Shown one piece after another: positions 44,864 through 53,794 of a stretch of DNA of 64,000 bases. The stretch spans positions 1-64,000 of the forward strand of contig ONVI01000006.1 of the NCBI GenBank assembly GCA_900321275.1. The letters are read 5' to 3'. The notes under the pieces are model-generated. The model searched no databases, was not told the origin of the DNA, and worked only from the letters and a program-made list of their open reading frames with translations. The translations under genes and the position numbers were made by a program. This DNA comes from an uncultured Eubacteriales bacterium. Lineage in GTDB: Bacteria > Bacillota > Clostridia > Oscillospirales > Oscillospiraceae. Position 1 is the first letter of the stretch. Each line of letters opens with the position of its first letter.

Positions 44864-45661
44864 TTATTTCGTAAAGTCGACGATGATATGCCGCGGGCAG
44901 ACCTCGGCGCATTTGCCGCAGCCGATGCACTTGGCGGGGTCGACCTCGGCGAGGAACTGGTTGACGACAATCGCGCCCTCCGGGCATTCGCGCTGGCATT
45001 TCATGCAGCCGATACAGCCGGCGGTACAGACCTTCATGACCGCCGCGCCCTTGTCGTGACTGGAGCAGGCGGGCATGATGCGCTGGCTTTCGGGGATGAG
45101 CTTGACGATGCTCTTCGGGCAGGTGTCCACGCACGCGCCGCAGCCCACACAGTGGGAGCGGTCAACCTGGGCGATGCCGTTTACGATGTGCATGGCGTCA
45201 AACTGGCAGGCACGGACGCAGTTGCCGAGACCGATGCAGGCGAAGGTGCAGAGCTTGTTGCTCTTGCCGCCGAAAAGCATGGCGGCCTGGCAGTCCTCGG
45301 GGCCGGTGTAGTTGAAGCGCTTTTCCGCCACGCCCTCACAGCCGGAGCAGGGTACGAAGGCGACCATTTTTTCACTGGTCTCATTGGAAGCGCCCATGAT
45401 CTCGGCGACCTTTGCGGCGGTTTCCGCGCCGCCCGCTACGCAGCGGTTGCACGGGGCTTCGCCCTTTGCGACCGCGGCGGCATATCCGTCGCAGCCGGGG
45501 TAGCCGCAGCCGCCGCAGTTGGCGCCGGCCAGAACCTCACGCACCGCAGCCTGCTTGGGATCGACCTTCACATAGAAGATCTGGGAGGCGAAAGCAAGCA
45601 GCCCGCCGAAGATACCGCCCAGCACGCCGAGGACGAGCATCGCAAGAAGAATCGTTGTCAT
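44864..45661 (-). CDS. rnfB: Rnf complex subunit B (iron-sulfur protein)
   Basis: The 265-residue protein has an N-terminal membrane helix, a 4Fe-4S domain with GANCGGCGYPGCDGYAAAVA, and a long region of ferredoxin-type clusters (CVGCGACVDTCPK, CIGCMKCQRECPE, CIGCGKCAEVCPR). It takes electrons from reduced ferredoxin and feeds the Rnf chain, which reduces NAD+ and pumps Na+ or H+. It is the last gene of the operon, the usual place for rnfB in Clostridia. Confidence 0.96.
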   Translation of the reverse strand: MTTILLAMLVLGVLGGIFGGLLAFASQIFYVKVDPKQAAVREVLAGANCGGCGYPGCDGYAAAVAKGEAPCNRCVAGGAETAAKVAEIMGASNETSEKMVAFVPCSGCEGVAEKRFNYTGPEDCQAAMLFGGKSNKLCTFACIGLGNCVRACQFDAMHIVNGIAQVDRSHCVGCGACVDTCPKSIVKLIPESQRIMPACSSHDKGAAVMKVCTAGCIGCMKCQRECPEGAIVVNQFLAEVDPAKCIGCGKCAEVCPRHIIVDFTK

Positions 45662-45675
45662 ACTCTCTTACCTCC

Positions 45676-46263
45676 TCATACCGGGATGGCCATGCCGCTG
45701 AAGCCCATGAAGGCCAGGGCCACCAGCGCGGCGGAAACAAGGCAGATGGAGAAGCCCTTGAAGCACTCGGGATAATCGGCAAACTCCACGCGCTCACGCA
45801 CGCTGGCAAAAAGCACGATGGCGAGCAGGAAGCCGATGCCGCCGGTGATGCCGTAGACGAGGGACTCGATGAAGTTGTAGTTGTTCTGGACGTTGAGCAG
45901 CACCACGCCGAGCACCGCGCAGTTGGTGGTGATCAGGGGCAGGAAGATGCCGAGCGCGGAGTACAGCGAGGGAACCATCTTCTTCAGGAACATCTCGACA
46001 AACTGCACCAGCGCCGCGATGACCAGGATGAAGGCCAGAGTCTGGAGAAATTCCAGATGCAGGGCAACCAGGATATACTCGTTGATGACCCAGCAGATGG
46101 CCGAGGCAAGACCCATGACGAACACGACCGCAAGGCCCATGCCGACGGCGGTGTCCACCTTGTTGGAGCAGCCCAGGAAGGGGCAGCAGCCGAGGAACTG
46201 GGAGAAGATGAAGTTGTTGATCAAAATTGCTCCCAGCGAGATCTGAATGATACTGCTAAGCAT
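45676..46263 (-). CDS. rnfA: Rnf complex subunit A
   Basis: The 195-residue protein has six membrane helices. It reads NNFIFSQFLGCCPFLGCSNKVDTAVGMG near the start, with the conserved cysteines that hold an intramembrane cluster together with RnfE, and ITTNCAVLGV in the middle. It starts at the stop codon of rnfE. Confidence 0.96.
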   Translation of the reverse strand: MLSSIIQISLGAILINNFIFSQFLGCCPFLGCSNKVDTAVGMGLAVVFVMGLASAICWVINEYILVALHLEFLQTLAFILVIAALVQFVEMFLKKMVPSLYSALGIFLPLITTNCAVLGVVLLNVQNNYNFIESLVYGITGGIGFLLAIVLFASVRERVEFADYPECFKGFSICLVSAALVALAFMGFSGMAIPV

Positions 46264-46955
46264 TACTTCTCAGCCTCCTTCTCTTGTTCCGCTTTCTTTG
46301 TCTTTTTCTCCTCGGACTTCTTGAGAGCATACTGCATGGCGGCGATCAGGAAGCCCAGCGTCAAAAAGCCGCCGAAGGGCAGGGACATGATGGACGCGCC
46401 GTAGCTCTCGGGGAAGATCTGGATGCCTGCGCCCGTACCGTCGAGCGTGAAGCGGAAGCCGTTGGAGACGTCGATCAGGCCGCCGCCGAAGCGTCCGGCG
46501 CCGAGAAGCTCACGCACCACGCACATGGCGATCAGCACGACGGTATAGCCGATGCCCTGGAAGATGCCGTCGAAGAAGGAGTCTTTGACGGGCATTTTCT
46601 GGCAGAAGGCCTCCGCGCGGCCGATGATGATGCAGTTGACGACGATCAGCGGGATAAAGACGCCCAGCGCCTCGCTCAGTGCGGGGACGAAGGCCTTCAG
46701 CAGCATGTCCACGATGGTGACGAAGCCCGCGATGACGACGACGAAGATCGCCAGACGGATCTCACCGGGGATCATCTTACGAATGGCGGAGATAACCACG
46801 TTGCAGCAGGTCAGGATGATAAGCACCGACAGACCCATGCCGACGCCGTTGAAGAGCGTCGTCGTGATGGCCATGGTGGCACACATGCCGATCTGCTGGA
46901 CAAGCACGGGGTTATTGGTAACAAGGCCTTCGGTAAACTGTTTCTTACGATTCAT
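46263..46955 (-). CDS. rnfE: Rnf complex subunit E
   Basis: The 230-residue protein has six membrane helices; NNPVLVQQIGMCATMAITTT and IPLIVVNCIIIGRAEAF are the RnfE hallmarks. The end is rich in Lys and Glu. It partners RnfA in the intramembrane electron path. Confidence 0.96.
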   Translation of the reverse strand: MNRKKQFTEGLVTNNPVLVQQIGMCATMAITTTLFNGVGMGLSVLIILTCCNVVISAIRKMIPGEIRLAIFVVVIAGFVTIVDMLLKAFVPALSEALGVFIPLIVVNCIIIGRAEAFCQKMPVKDSFFDGIFQGIGYTVVLIAMCVVRELLGAGRFGGGLIDVSNGFRFTLDGTGAGIQIFPESYGASIMSLPFGGFLTLGFLIAAMQYALKKSEEKKTKKAEQEKEAEK

Positions 46956-46969
46956 TCACGCAGCCCTCC

Positions 46970-47509
46970 TTAACCCAAAGATTCGACAGCCCAGATGGAC
47001 GTTGCGACGGCCTCGGTGATGGCGCGGGAGGTGATCGTCGCGCCGGTCAGGGCGTCGATGCTGCCGCCGTTGTTGGACAGAGCAATGCTCTCGTCCTGGC
47101 CGACAAACTGCTCACGGAAGTTCACGCCGACATCGCCGGTGCTGGCGGCATTCGCGCCGAGGCCGGAGGTCTCGGCATGCTCGATAATGGAGATGCCGGT
47201 GCACTTAAAGTCGTTGTCCACGCCGACGGCCATGGTGATGTTGCCCTGCGCGCCGGAGAACTTGGAGGTCACGACATAACCGGCGTCCCCGGCCTTATGC
47301 ACGGTGAGAACGGTCGGGAAATCGGGATTGGAAAAATCAATCTCGTCGTAGCGCTCCGCCTCCAGAATTGAGGCGAAGGCGGCGGCGGTTTTGGCCTGTT
47401 TCTGCGCGTCGATGACGGGGGCGGTCAGCGCGTTGACAACGCCGAGCACGCCGGCGACGATCGCGCTGACAGCGAAGAGGACGAGGGCAAGCCTGATAAT
47501 TTTATTCAT
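46970..47509 (-). CDS. rnfG: Rnf complex subunit G (covalent FMN)
   Basis: The 179-residue protein has an N-terminal membrane anchor and an FMN-binding domain. DALTGATITSRA is the flavin-attachment motif, with the second Thr expected to carry FMN through a phosphoester bond. The start overlaps the stop of rnfD by one base. Confidence 0.95.
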   Translation of the reverse strand: MNKIIRLALVLFAVSAIVAGVLGVVNALTAPVIDAQKQAKTAAAFASILEAERYDEIDFSNPDFPTVLTVHKAGDAGYVVTSKFSGAQGNITMAVGVDNDFKCTGISIIEHAETSGLGANAASTGDVGVNFREQFVGQDESIALSNNGGSIDALTGATITSRAITEAVATSIWAVESLG

Positions 47510-48510
47510 TATACAGCCTCCTTCTTCGCGTTCTTCTTGGCGCGCTTCTGTGCGAAGAACTCTTCCTTGGAGACGCCGAACTGACGGCGATGGCAGAGCT
47601 TGTCAATGGCCCAGGTGCAGAGGTTCATGATCAGGATTGCGTAGGAGCAGCCCTCGGCATAGCCGCCGAAGTAGCGGATCAGCATGGTCAAAAGGCCGAT
47701 GCCGATGCCGTAGATGACCTGGCCGTTGATGGTGACGGGAGAAGTGGCATAGTCAGTGGCCATGAAGATGCCGGTGAACATGACGCCGCCCGCGCACACG
47801 TTCTGCAGCGCCCACTCCAGATTGCCGTAGCCGCTGTGGCCGAAGATCAGGCTGACGAGAAACACGGTGCCGATCACGGACAGCGGGATACGCCAGCGGA
47901 TGACCTTGCGGGCGATCAGGTAGGCCGCACCCGCGAGAATTGCGAAGGAGCTGATCTCGCCGATGCTGCCGGGAATCGCGCCGAAGAAGCTCTGGGCGAG
48001 GGTAAAGGGCATCGGCGTGTCGCTGTACATATAGCCGAGGGGCGTGGCGGCGGTCACGCCGTCGATCATGACGACGGTCAGCACGCCCGAATAGGATGCC
48101 GTGAGGAAGGCGCGGCCCGCAAGGGCGGGGTTGAGGAAGTTCTTGCCGATGCCGCCGTAGAGCTGCTTGACAATGACGATGGCGAAGAAGTCGCCGATCA
48201 CGGCCATCCAGACAGGCGTCTGCGGGGGCAGAACCATGACCAACAGCAGGCCGGTCACAGCGGCGGAGAGATCGTCGATGGTGATGGATTTCTTCAGGAG
48301 GCGGCGGTAGGCCCACTCAAAGAACACGGCGGCCGCCATGCTCGACACCACGAGCAGGAGCGCATGCCAGCCGTAGCGGTACACGCCGAAGCCCACGATG
48401 GGCAGCGTCGCGACGATCACGTCCAGCATGATGCGCTGGGTGTCGCGCACGGTGCGTACCTGCGGCTGGTATGTAACGTCAAAGATCATGCGTTCTTTCT
48501 TTTCGTTCAT
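47509..48510 (-). CDS. rnfD: Rnf complex subunit D
   Basis: The 333-residue membrane protein has RTVRDTQRIMLDVIVATLP near the start and the flavin site region DGVTAATPLGYMYSD. NFLNPALAGRAFL is strongly conserved in RnfD/NqrB. It is coupled to rnfC by a four-base overlap. Confidence 0.95.
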   Translation of the reverse strand: MNEKKERMIFDVTYQPQVRTVRDTQRIMLDVIVATLPIVGFGVYRYGWHALLLVVSSMAAAVFFEWAYRRLLKKSITIDDLSAAVTGLLLVMVLPPQTPVWMAVIGDFFAIVIVKQLYGGIGKNFLNPALAGRAFLTASYSGVLTVVMIDGVTAATPLGYMYSDTPMPFTLAQSFFGAIPGSIGEISSFAILAGAAYLIARKVIRWRIPLSVIGTVFLVSLIFGHSGYGNLEWALQNVCAGGVMFTGIFMATDYATSPVTINGQVIYGIGIGLLTMLIRYFGGYAEGCSYAILIMNLCTWAIDKLCHRRQFGVSKEEFFAQKRAKKNAKKEAV

Positions 48511-49862
48511 TTCCTGGCCTCCTTTGCGGCGGCTTCCGCCTTGGCCTTTTCCTTGGCGGCCTTAGCCTGGAGCAAGAGCTTTGCGGTCTTGAAGGCGTGG
48601 GTCAGCGGCATTCTCGCCGGGCAGCGGAAGGTGCAGCTGCCGCATTCGATGCAGTCGGTCACATGATACTTCTCCAGCATCTCGAAGTCGCGCTTCTTAT
48701 AGTACTGATACATATAGGTCGGCTCGAGGCGCATGGGACATACGTTGATGCACTTGCCGCAGCGGATGCACACGGGCTCCTCCACGGTGCGGTCTTCGTC
48801 CTCGGTGAAGAAGAGGACGCCTGCGGTGCCCTTGACGGTGACAGCGTCAAGCGTGGTAGCGCAGATGCCCATCATCGGGCCGCCGAGGACGATCTTGCGC
48901 GGGGTGCGCACAAAGCCGCCCACCTGCTCGGCAATGTAGCCGAAGCTGGTGCCGACGCGGATCATGGCGTTGACCGGGGCCGCGACAGCGCTGCCGTCAA
49001 CGGTGACAATGCGCTCGACAACACTCTTGCCCTCGCAGCACGCCTGATAGATCGCATAGGCGGTGCGGGTGGAGATGACGCAGCAGCCGACGCCCGCAGG
49101 CAGTCCGCCGGGCTTGACCTCCCGGTTGGTGATGGTCTTGATCTGCATTTTCTCGCCGCCCTGGGGGTACAGGGTTCCCTCCGGCACGATCTCGATGTTG
49201 TATTTGCCGGCAATTTTGGAATTGAGCAGGTCAATCGCGTCCTGCTTGTTCTTCTCAATGCCGTAGTAGACCTTGTCCACACCCTGGGCGATGCGGGCAA
49301 GCTCGATCCCCTTCAGAAGCTCGTCCGGGTGGTTCAGCATGGTCAGGTGGTCGCCGTTGATGTACGGCTCGCACTCGGCGCCGTTGATAATCAGGGTATC
49401 GACCTTGCCGCGGCCGCTCTGAATTTTGAACGCCGTGGGGAACATCGCGCCGCCCATGCCGACGACGCCGGCCTCGCGGATACGCTGGAGGATAGCCTCG
49501 GGGTCCTTGAGCTGCGCTTCCGTCAGCGGCTCCATCAGCTCGGGCGTGTCCTGAAAGTCGTTCTCAATGACGACGGACATGATCATGTCGCCGAGGGGGT
49601 GAGGTCTGGGCTCGACCGCCACGACCGTTCCGGAGACGGAGGCGTGGACGGGCGCGGAGACGGGCGCGGGGTTGTCGCCGATCTTCTGGTACATTTTCAC
49701 AACGTCGCCCTTTTTCACCAGCGGCGTGCAGGGCGCGCCGATATGCTGTGCCATGGGGATGACGACTTGCGGCGGCGGCGCAATCACGGTCACGGGAATC
49801 TCAGGGTGTTTCCGGTAATCGGGATGGACGCCGCCCTTAAATTTAAATGCCATAAGCTTCAC
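48507..49862 (-). CDS. rnfC: Rnf complex subunit C (NADH-binding)
   Basis: The 451-residue protein has a barrel-sandwich start (FKGGVHPDYRKHPEIPV), the glycine-rich NADH/FMN region (GVVGMGGAMFPTAFK), an SLBB part, and two 4Fe-4S motifs (CIRCGKCINVCPM and CIECGSCTFRCPARMP). The end is a short Lys/Ala-rich helix. It is the first gene of the order C-D-G-E-A-B known from clostridial and acetogen Rnf operons. Confidence 0.96.
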   Translation of the reverse strand: MKLMAFKFKGGVHPDYRKHPEIPVTVIAPPPQVVIPMAQHIGAPCTPLVKKGDVVKMYQKIGDNPAPVSAPVHASVSGTVVAVEPRPHPLGDMIMSVVIENDFQDTPELMEPLTEAQLKDPEAILQRIREAGVVGMGGAMFPTAFKIQSGRGKVDTLIINGAECEPYINGDHLTMLNHPDELLKGIELARIAQGVDKVYYGIEKNKQDAIDLLNSKIAGKYNIEIVPEGTLYPQGGEKMQIKTITNREVKPGGLPAGVGCCVISTRTAYAIYQACCEGKSVVERIVTVDGSAVAAPVNAMIRVGTSFGYIAEQVGGFVRTPRKIVLGGPMMGICATTLDAVTVKGTAGVLFFTEDEDRTVEEPVCIRCGKCINVCPMRLEPTYMYQYYKKRDFEMLEKYHVTDCIECGSCTFRCPARMPLTHAFKTAKLLLQAKAAKEKAKAEAAAKEARK

Positions 49863-49899
49863 CTCGTTACATTTTACATGGTACGGAATTTACTTATCT

Positions 49900-49929
49900 A
49901 TCATATCATACGGACATGAGCCGTGTCTA
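49900..49929 (-). promoter_or_regulatory. Possible promoter of the rnf operon
   Basis: On the minus strand TAGACA and TATGAT are spaced by 18 bases, about 40 bases before rnfC. Both boxes deviate from consensus. Confidence 0.4.
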
Positions 49930-50052
49930 CTTTTTTCAGCGGAAAAATTCGTAGTTTTTCATGACAACTTTCAGACAGACTATCCGTATTCTTGTATGAA
50001 TGTTACAAGTTTGGTCCCTTCTTCCGCCCACCGGGGCGGAGAGAGCCGTCCC

Positions 50053-50787
50053 TCACCCTAATGCCACGTCCAGCGCCATCATCAGCGCGAAGCCTCCGAT
50101 GTAGCCAAGGCTCCCGGCTTTTCCCCTCGCCGCGGGACAGAGCTCGTGCGCGGTGACGCAGAGCATGGCCCCTGCGGAGAAGCTCAGCAGCCAGGGCATG
50201 ACGGGGCACGCAAGCTCCGCCGTGAAGACCGCGAGCATGCCGAACAGCGGCTCCACCGCCCCGGAGGCCGCGCCCCAGAGAAAGGCGCGCAGACGGCTCA
50301 TACCGCCGCTTCGCAGGGGGAGCGACACCGCCGCGCCCTCCGGGAAGTTCTGCACCCCGATGCCGAGGGCGAGGGCCAGCGCCGCGGCAAGCCCATCCCC
50401 GTCCGCCGCCAGCGCGAAGGCAAGGCCGACCGCCATGCCCTCCGGGATATTGTGGAGCGTGATGGCGGTAAACAGCATGCGCTCCTTACCGGCCGCGCCG
50501 CCCTGCACCGCGTCCGCCGCCGTGATGAAGAGTGCGCCGAGCAGCAGGCCCGCCGCCGCGGGCAGCCACGGAGGCAGCATCCCCTCCCCCGCCGTCTGCT
50601 CGATGGCGGGCAGCAGCAGACTCCACACCGAGGCCGCGGTCATCACCCCGCCCGCAAAGCCGGGCAGGAGGTTTTGAAACCGCGGCTCGGACGAGCGCAG
50701 AAAGAAAACCAGCGACGCGCCCAGCGCCGTCATAAGAAAAATAAACTGCGTGCCCCCGAGAGCCCACAGGATGGTTGTAATATTCAT
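50053..50787 (-). CDS. ZIP family metal transporter
   Basis: The 244-residue protein has seven to eight membrane helices. The two metal-binding motifs of ZIP transporters are clear: TLHNIPEGMAVG and GVQNFPEGAAVSLPLR. It would bring Zn2+ or a related divalent cation into the cell. It is closest to the GufA branch, and no metal-responsive repressor site was seen. Confidence 0.92.
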   Translation of the reverse strand: MNITTILWALGGTQFIFLMTALGASLVFFLRSSEPRFQNLLPGFAGGVMTAASVWSLLLPAIEQTAGEGMLPPWLPAAAGLLLGALFITAADAVQGGAAGKERMLFTAITLHNIPEGMAVGLAFALAADGDGLAAALALALGIGVQNFPEGAAVSLPLRSGGMSRLRAFLWGAASGAVEPLFGMLAVFTAELACPVMPWLLSFSAGAMLCVTAHELCPAARGKAGSLGYIGGFALMMALDVALG

Positions 50788-50839
50788 AAGCGCCTCCCGC
50801 TTTTCCTGTTATCAGGTTATGCGGAAGGCGCTGCTTTTG

Positions 50840-51667
50840 TTACCCTCTTCCGGGGTCGAGGATGCCGATGGACTCGACCGCGGCATCCTCGCCTGCGAAG
50901 GCGGGCTCGCCGCTGTCGCGGATCTCCAGCTCGCGCGCGATGTGCTTCAATGTGTCCGGATCGTCGGTGCCGCTGACCATGACCAGCCAGCCCTCTTCGC
51001 TGTTGAAAAGCAGGACGTAATTGGCCCGCTCATAATTCCAGCGCATGGTGCAGTCGGTATAGTCGCTGGTCAGCACCGTAACATGCCAGTTGTCCCAGTC
51101 CTCTTCCTTTATGAGCGTGACCTCACCGTTGATGATGCGCTTGTGGTTGCCCGCGCGGACATTGCCCGCGCTGATGATATAAGGGATATCCGATCCCTCG
51201 CCCTGATCGGAGAGATAGGTCGTCCAGCCCTCCTCGTCGGTAAAACCGAAGTTCGCCTCCGAGGGCAGGTAGAAGCAGCGAAATTCCGGCTGGTTCCTGC
51301 GCTCTGTCGGCCCCTCAAACGTGAGAACCATTCCGGCGTCGGGGAAGCTGGCTTTGTGCTCATTGAGGATTTTCCCCTGTTCATCCAGCTCGCGCCAGTA
51401 GCCGGTCTCGTCGGTCTCTGTCTTGTGCAGATTCATGAACCAGCCGCTCACCGCATAGGCGGCGGAGCCCATCAGCGTCGCAAGTACTGCGACAAGCAGC
51501 AGCGTGCGCAGGGGCTTTTTCGCCGTGCGTTTCGACCTTGGCTGCCCGACGCCGATCTTTGCCATAACGCTTTCGTTGATACGCCCCGCCATGTCCTTGT
51601 TCTCCGCCCCGAGTTCGACATTTTCCGGGCAGCATGCGTCCATGAGATCAGAAATGCGGATCTGCAC
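50840..51667 (-). CDS. Putative anti-sigma factor, membrane anchored
   Basis: The 275-residue protein has a short cytoplasmic start (ISDLMDACCPENVELG), one membrane segment (LRTLLLVAVLATLMGSAAYAVSGW) and an outer domain. This layout and its place directly after an ECF sigma gene fit an anti-sigma factor (DUF4367/DUF4179-like proteins have this form). The GTG start at 51667 has GAGGGGG seven bases upstream and lies inside the sigma gene's end, so translation is coupled. The ATG at 51709 is less likely. Confidence 0.65.
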   Translation of the reverse strand: MQIRISDLMDACCPENVELGAENKDMAGRINESVMAKIGVGQPRSKRTAKKPLRTLLLVAVLATLMGSAAYAVSGWFMNLHKTETDETGYWRELDEQGKILNEHKASFPDAGMVLTFEGPTERRNQPEFRCFYLPSEANFGFTDEEGWTTYLSDQGEGSDIPYIISAGNVRAGNHKRIINGEVTLIKEEDWDNWHVTVLTSDYTDCTMRWNYERANYVLLFNSEEGWLVMVSGTDDPDTLKHIARELEIRDSGEPAFAGEDAAVESIGILDPGRG

Positions 51668-52208
51668 AGCTATACCCCCTCTCGCTGAAATAATCCCGCA
51701 GGCGTTCACGCCCGCGCCGGAGCTTTGTGCGCACCGTGGCGGCGTTCATATCCAGCATGGCGGCAATTTCGTCCGTTTTCTGATAAAGAAAATAGTGTCG
51801 TTTGAAAATTTCGCTGTCCGGCTCGCCCAGCGTGTCCACCGCCTCGCGGGCAAGCTTTGTGAGCTCCGCGCGCAGGACGCTTTCCTCCATGTCGCCGGGC
51901 GCGGCGATCTCCAGAAGCTCATCGTCCAGCGGGTCGGCGAGACGGGCGGCGCGCAGGGCGTCCTTTGCCAGGTTTCGCACGACCGCCGCGAGCCACGGCT
52001 TCAGCTTGCCCGGTTGCACCTCGCCCCGATGTGTCCAGAGCCGTACGAAGGCATCCGACACGGCCTCCTCGACATCCTCGCGTGAGAGCGGCGGATCCAT
52101 CACATTGGAGGCAATGGTATACAGATAGGGCGTATAGAAGGCGATGATCTCCGACAGCGCCCCGGTGTCCCCGTCCTTGAGCCGCCGCAGCACGGCGCGT
52201 TCGTTCAT
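51648..52208 (-). CDS. ECF-type RNA polymerase sigma factor
   Basis: The 186-residue protein has a region 2 (FYTPYLYTIASNVM, then EDVEEAVSDAFVRLW) and a region 4 (FKRHYFLYQKTDEIAAMLDMNAATVRTKLRRGRERL). It lies between a secreted protein gene and the putative anti-sigma gene, overlapping both by short stretches, so the three form one coupled unit. Its target promoters are unknown. Confidence 0.92.
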   Translation of the reverse strand: MNERAVLRRLKDGDTGALSEIIAFYTPYLYTIASNVMDPPLSREDVEEAVSDAFVRLWTHRGEVQPGKLKPWLAAVVRNLAKDALRAARLADPLDDELLEIAAPGDMEESVLRAELTKLAREAVDTLGEPDSEIFKRHYFLYQKTDEIAAMLDMNAATVRTKLRRGRERLRDYFSERGYSCADPHF

Positions 52209-53158
52209 CCCTCGTACACCTCCCTGTTAGGACCGAAGGGCAGGCTGCGGTCAGGCTCTGTCCGCGCCGTCTCGTCTGTTTCCCTGAGCCTCACCAGATA
52301 GCGCCCCGGCAGCTTCTCGCTCCAAAAGGACAGCTCGGCGGGGGTCAGGTGCACCACGCACACGCTCTCCGCTTTGTCGAAGTATGTATAAAGGTCAGAG
52401 TCGATCCCGGCAGCCCACAGGACATGACCAAGCATCAGCCCGTTCCGGTCCCAGCCGCTGGGGGAATACGCGCGCAGGGCGAAGTCGCAGACTTTGTCCC
52501 GGGGAAGCTTTTCAAGCGCTTCAAGGGTGTCGTCCTCAAAGTAAAAGCAGCCGCGCTTCTCATAGGCTTTCAGATCTTCCTCCGTCTGCTCATAGAGGGC
52601 GCCCGGCCAGTATTCCACATCGAAGCGCTCCCGCACCCCATCATGGAGCTGCTCGAACGAAAAAGGCTCGCCCGCTTCCTCACTCAGCTCGAAGAAGCGC
52701 GCCGGGGTCATGGTCACGACCGTGAGGTAGCACCAGTCGTCCAGCCCATCCAGAAGCGTATGCTGGGCGATGACCCTGGCGTCCACACCGTCCAGCGCGT
52801 CAAAGCAGCGCGCCATGCGCATGGCCTCCCCCTCGTCCAGCTCAAAGCGGACGCTGTGGGGAACGAAGGGATAAGGCTCGTCCTGCGGGAGGGCGCGGAA
52901 CATTTCCAGCTCCTCGCCCCGCGCGTAGAAGCGGCCGAACTTTTCATGAAAGCGGCCCCAGAAGTCCTCCGGGCTCTCATCATACACAGGCTCCGGCTCC
53001 CCCACATAGACAGCCGAGCCGTCATTTACCCGCACATAGGGCGTGGCCTCCGGCGCGTGGGTCGGCCAGGGCTGAGGCGCGGCCTCCGCGTTTGCGCCTT
53101 TGAAGACGAGGAACAGCAGCAGGAGCATGCCGCCGCCAATTAAACTCTTTCTCTTCAT
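52205..53158 (-). CDS. Exported protein of unknown function, first gene of the ECF operon
   Basis: The 317-residue protein has a signal or anchor (KSLIGGGMLLLLFLVFKGANAEA) and an acidic outer domain rich in Trp, Tyr and Phe. No family was recognised. It overlaps the sigma gene by four bases (ATGA). Its placement suggests that it belongs to the signal-sensing part of the ECF system (inference). Confidence 0.7.
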   Translation of the reverse strand: MKRKSLIGGGMLLLLFLVFKGANAEAAPQPWPTHAPEATPYVRVNDGSAVYVGEPEPVYDESPEDFWGRFHEKFGRFYARGEELEMFRALPQDEPYPFVPHSVRFELDEGEAMRMARCFDALDGVDARVIAQHTLLDGLDDWCYLTVVTMTPARFFELSEEAGEPFSFEQLHDGVRERFDVEYWPGALYEQTEEDLKAYEKRGCFYFEDDTLEALEKLPRDKVCDFALRAYSPSGWDRNGLMLGHVLWAAGIDSDLYTYFDKAESVCVVHLTPAELSFWSEKLPGRYLVRLRETDETARTEPDRSLPFGPNREVYEG

Positions 53159-53172
53159 AGGTTTCTCCTTTT

Positions 53173-53210
53173 CGCGTTCGATTGCGTTCTCATTTATAAG
53201 AACGAACGCG
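53173..53210. promoter_or_regulatory. Nested dyad upstream of the ECF operon, candidate operator
   Basis: CGCGTTCG and CGAACGCG form an exact 8-base inverted repeat. Inside it GTTCT and AGAAC form a second one around an AT-rich centre (CATTTATA). It lies 15-52 bases before the first gene, where a promoter would be expected. Confidence 0.45.
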
Positions 53211-53310
53211 GAGGGGAAAATGTTTCACTTGAATGGAAAAATTTGCAGGAATAAATATCATCCTGAACGCAGGACATATGATATTCCGCTTTCTTTGATA
53301 TATTACTTTC

Positions 53311-53502
53311 TGGGTATCGGGTTTATTCAGCAAACAACCAACATGCACACCGTAGGGGCCGTTCACGAACGGCCCGGCAGTACACAATCGGTTTTTCGGA
53401 TTCGCCTGGGCGCATTCGTCGGACGCGGCCTCTGCCGCCGGGCGATTCGTGAATCGCCCCTACGGTCATACAGGGAAGCTTGCTGTGTCAAGCCGATACC
53501 CA
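53311..53502. mobile_element. MITE-like element, family C (192 bp)
   Basis: The ends TGGGTATCGGGTTTATTCAG and the complement of GTGTCAAGCCGATACCCA are inverted copies over the first 10-12 bases and weaker beyond. An inner pair (CCGTAGGGGCCGTTCACGAA and TTCGTGAATCGCCCCTACGG) makes a second stem. One end of the same family occurs at 26838. There is no coding frame. The neighbouring 100 bases up to 53310 and 70 bases after it show nothing else. Confidence 0.65.
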
Positions 53503-53576
53503 TATTTTTACTTTTTATGTATTATTTGCCTGAACAGTTTCCTTCAAGGATGTATTATTCAGGTGCAACTTTACGC

Positions 53577-53613
53577 AAAAAAAGAAGAGGACCGATTACT
53601 CAGTCCCCTTCTC
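53577..53613 (-). terminator. Terminator of the rubredoxin gene
   Basis: On the minus strand GAGAAGGGGACTGA pairs with TCGGTCCTCTTC around GTAA, with a T-run of seven after it. Confidence 0.8.
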
Positions 53614-53632
53614 TCAAAAGCTGCGAAGCAGC

Positions 53633-53767
53633 TTACGCCTCGGCGGTGAACTCGTCCTTGCCGACGCCGCAGAGCTCGCAGGTGAAATCGTCGGGCAGGT
53701 CTTCCCACTTGGTGCCCTGCTCGTCTTCATCATAGACCCAGCCGCATACATTGCATACGTATTTCAT
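53633..53767 (-). CDS. Rubredoxin
   Basis: This 44-residue protein is a single rubredoxin fold with [10 protein letters not shown] near the start and [11 protein letters not shown] near the end; four cysteines hold one iron. It carries electrons to rubrerythrins and related oxygen- or peroxide-reducing enzymes. The length is a little short (usual 50-55) because the central loop is trimmed. GAAAGGAG lies before the ATG. A reverse rubrerythrin gene is 0.5 kb upstream on the same strand. Confidence 0.92.
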   Translation of the reverse strand: MKYVCNVCGWVYDEDEQGTKWEDLPDDFTCELCGVGKDEFTAEA

Positions 53768-53794
53768 TGGTGATTTCTCCTTTCGCAAAAACAA

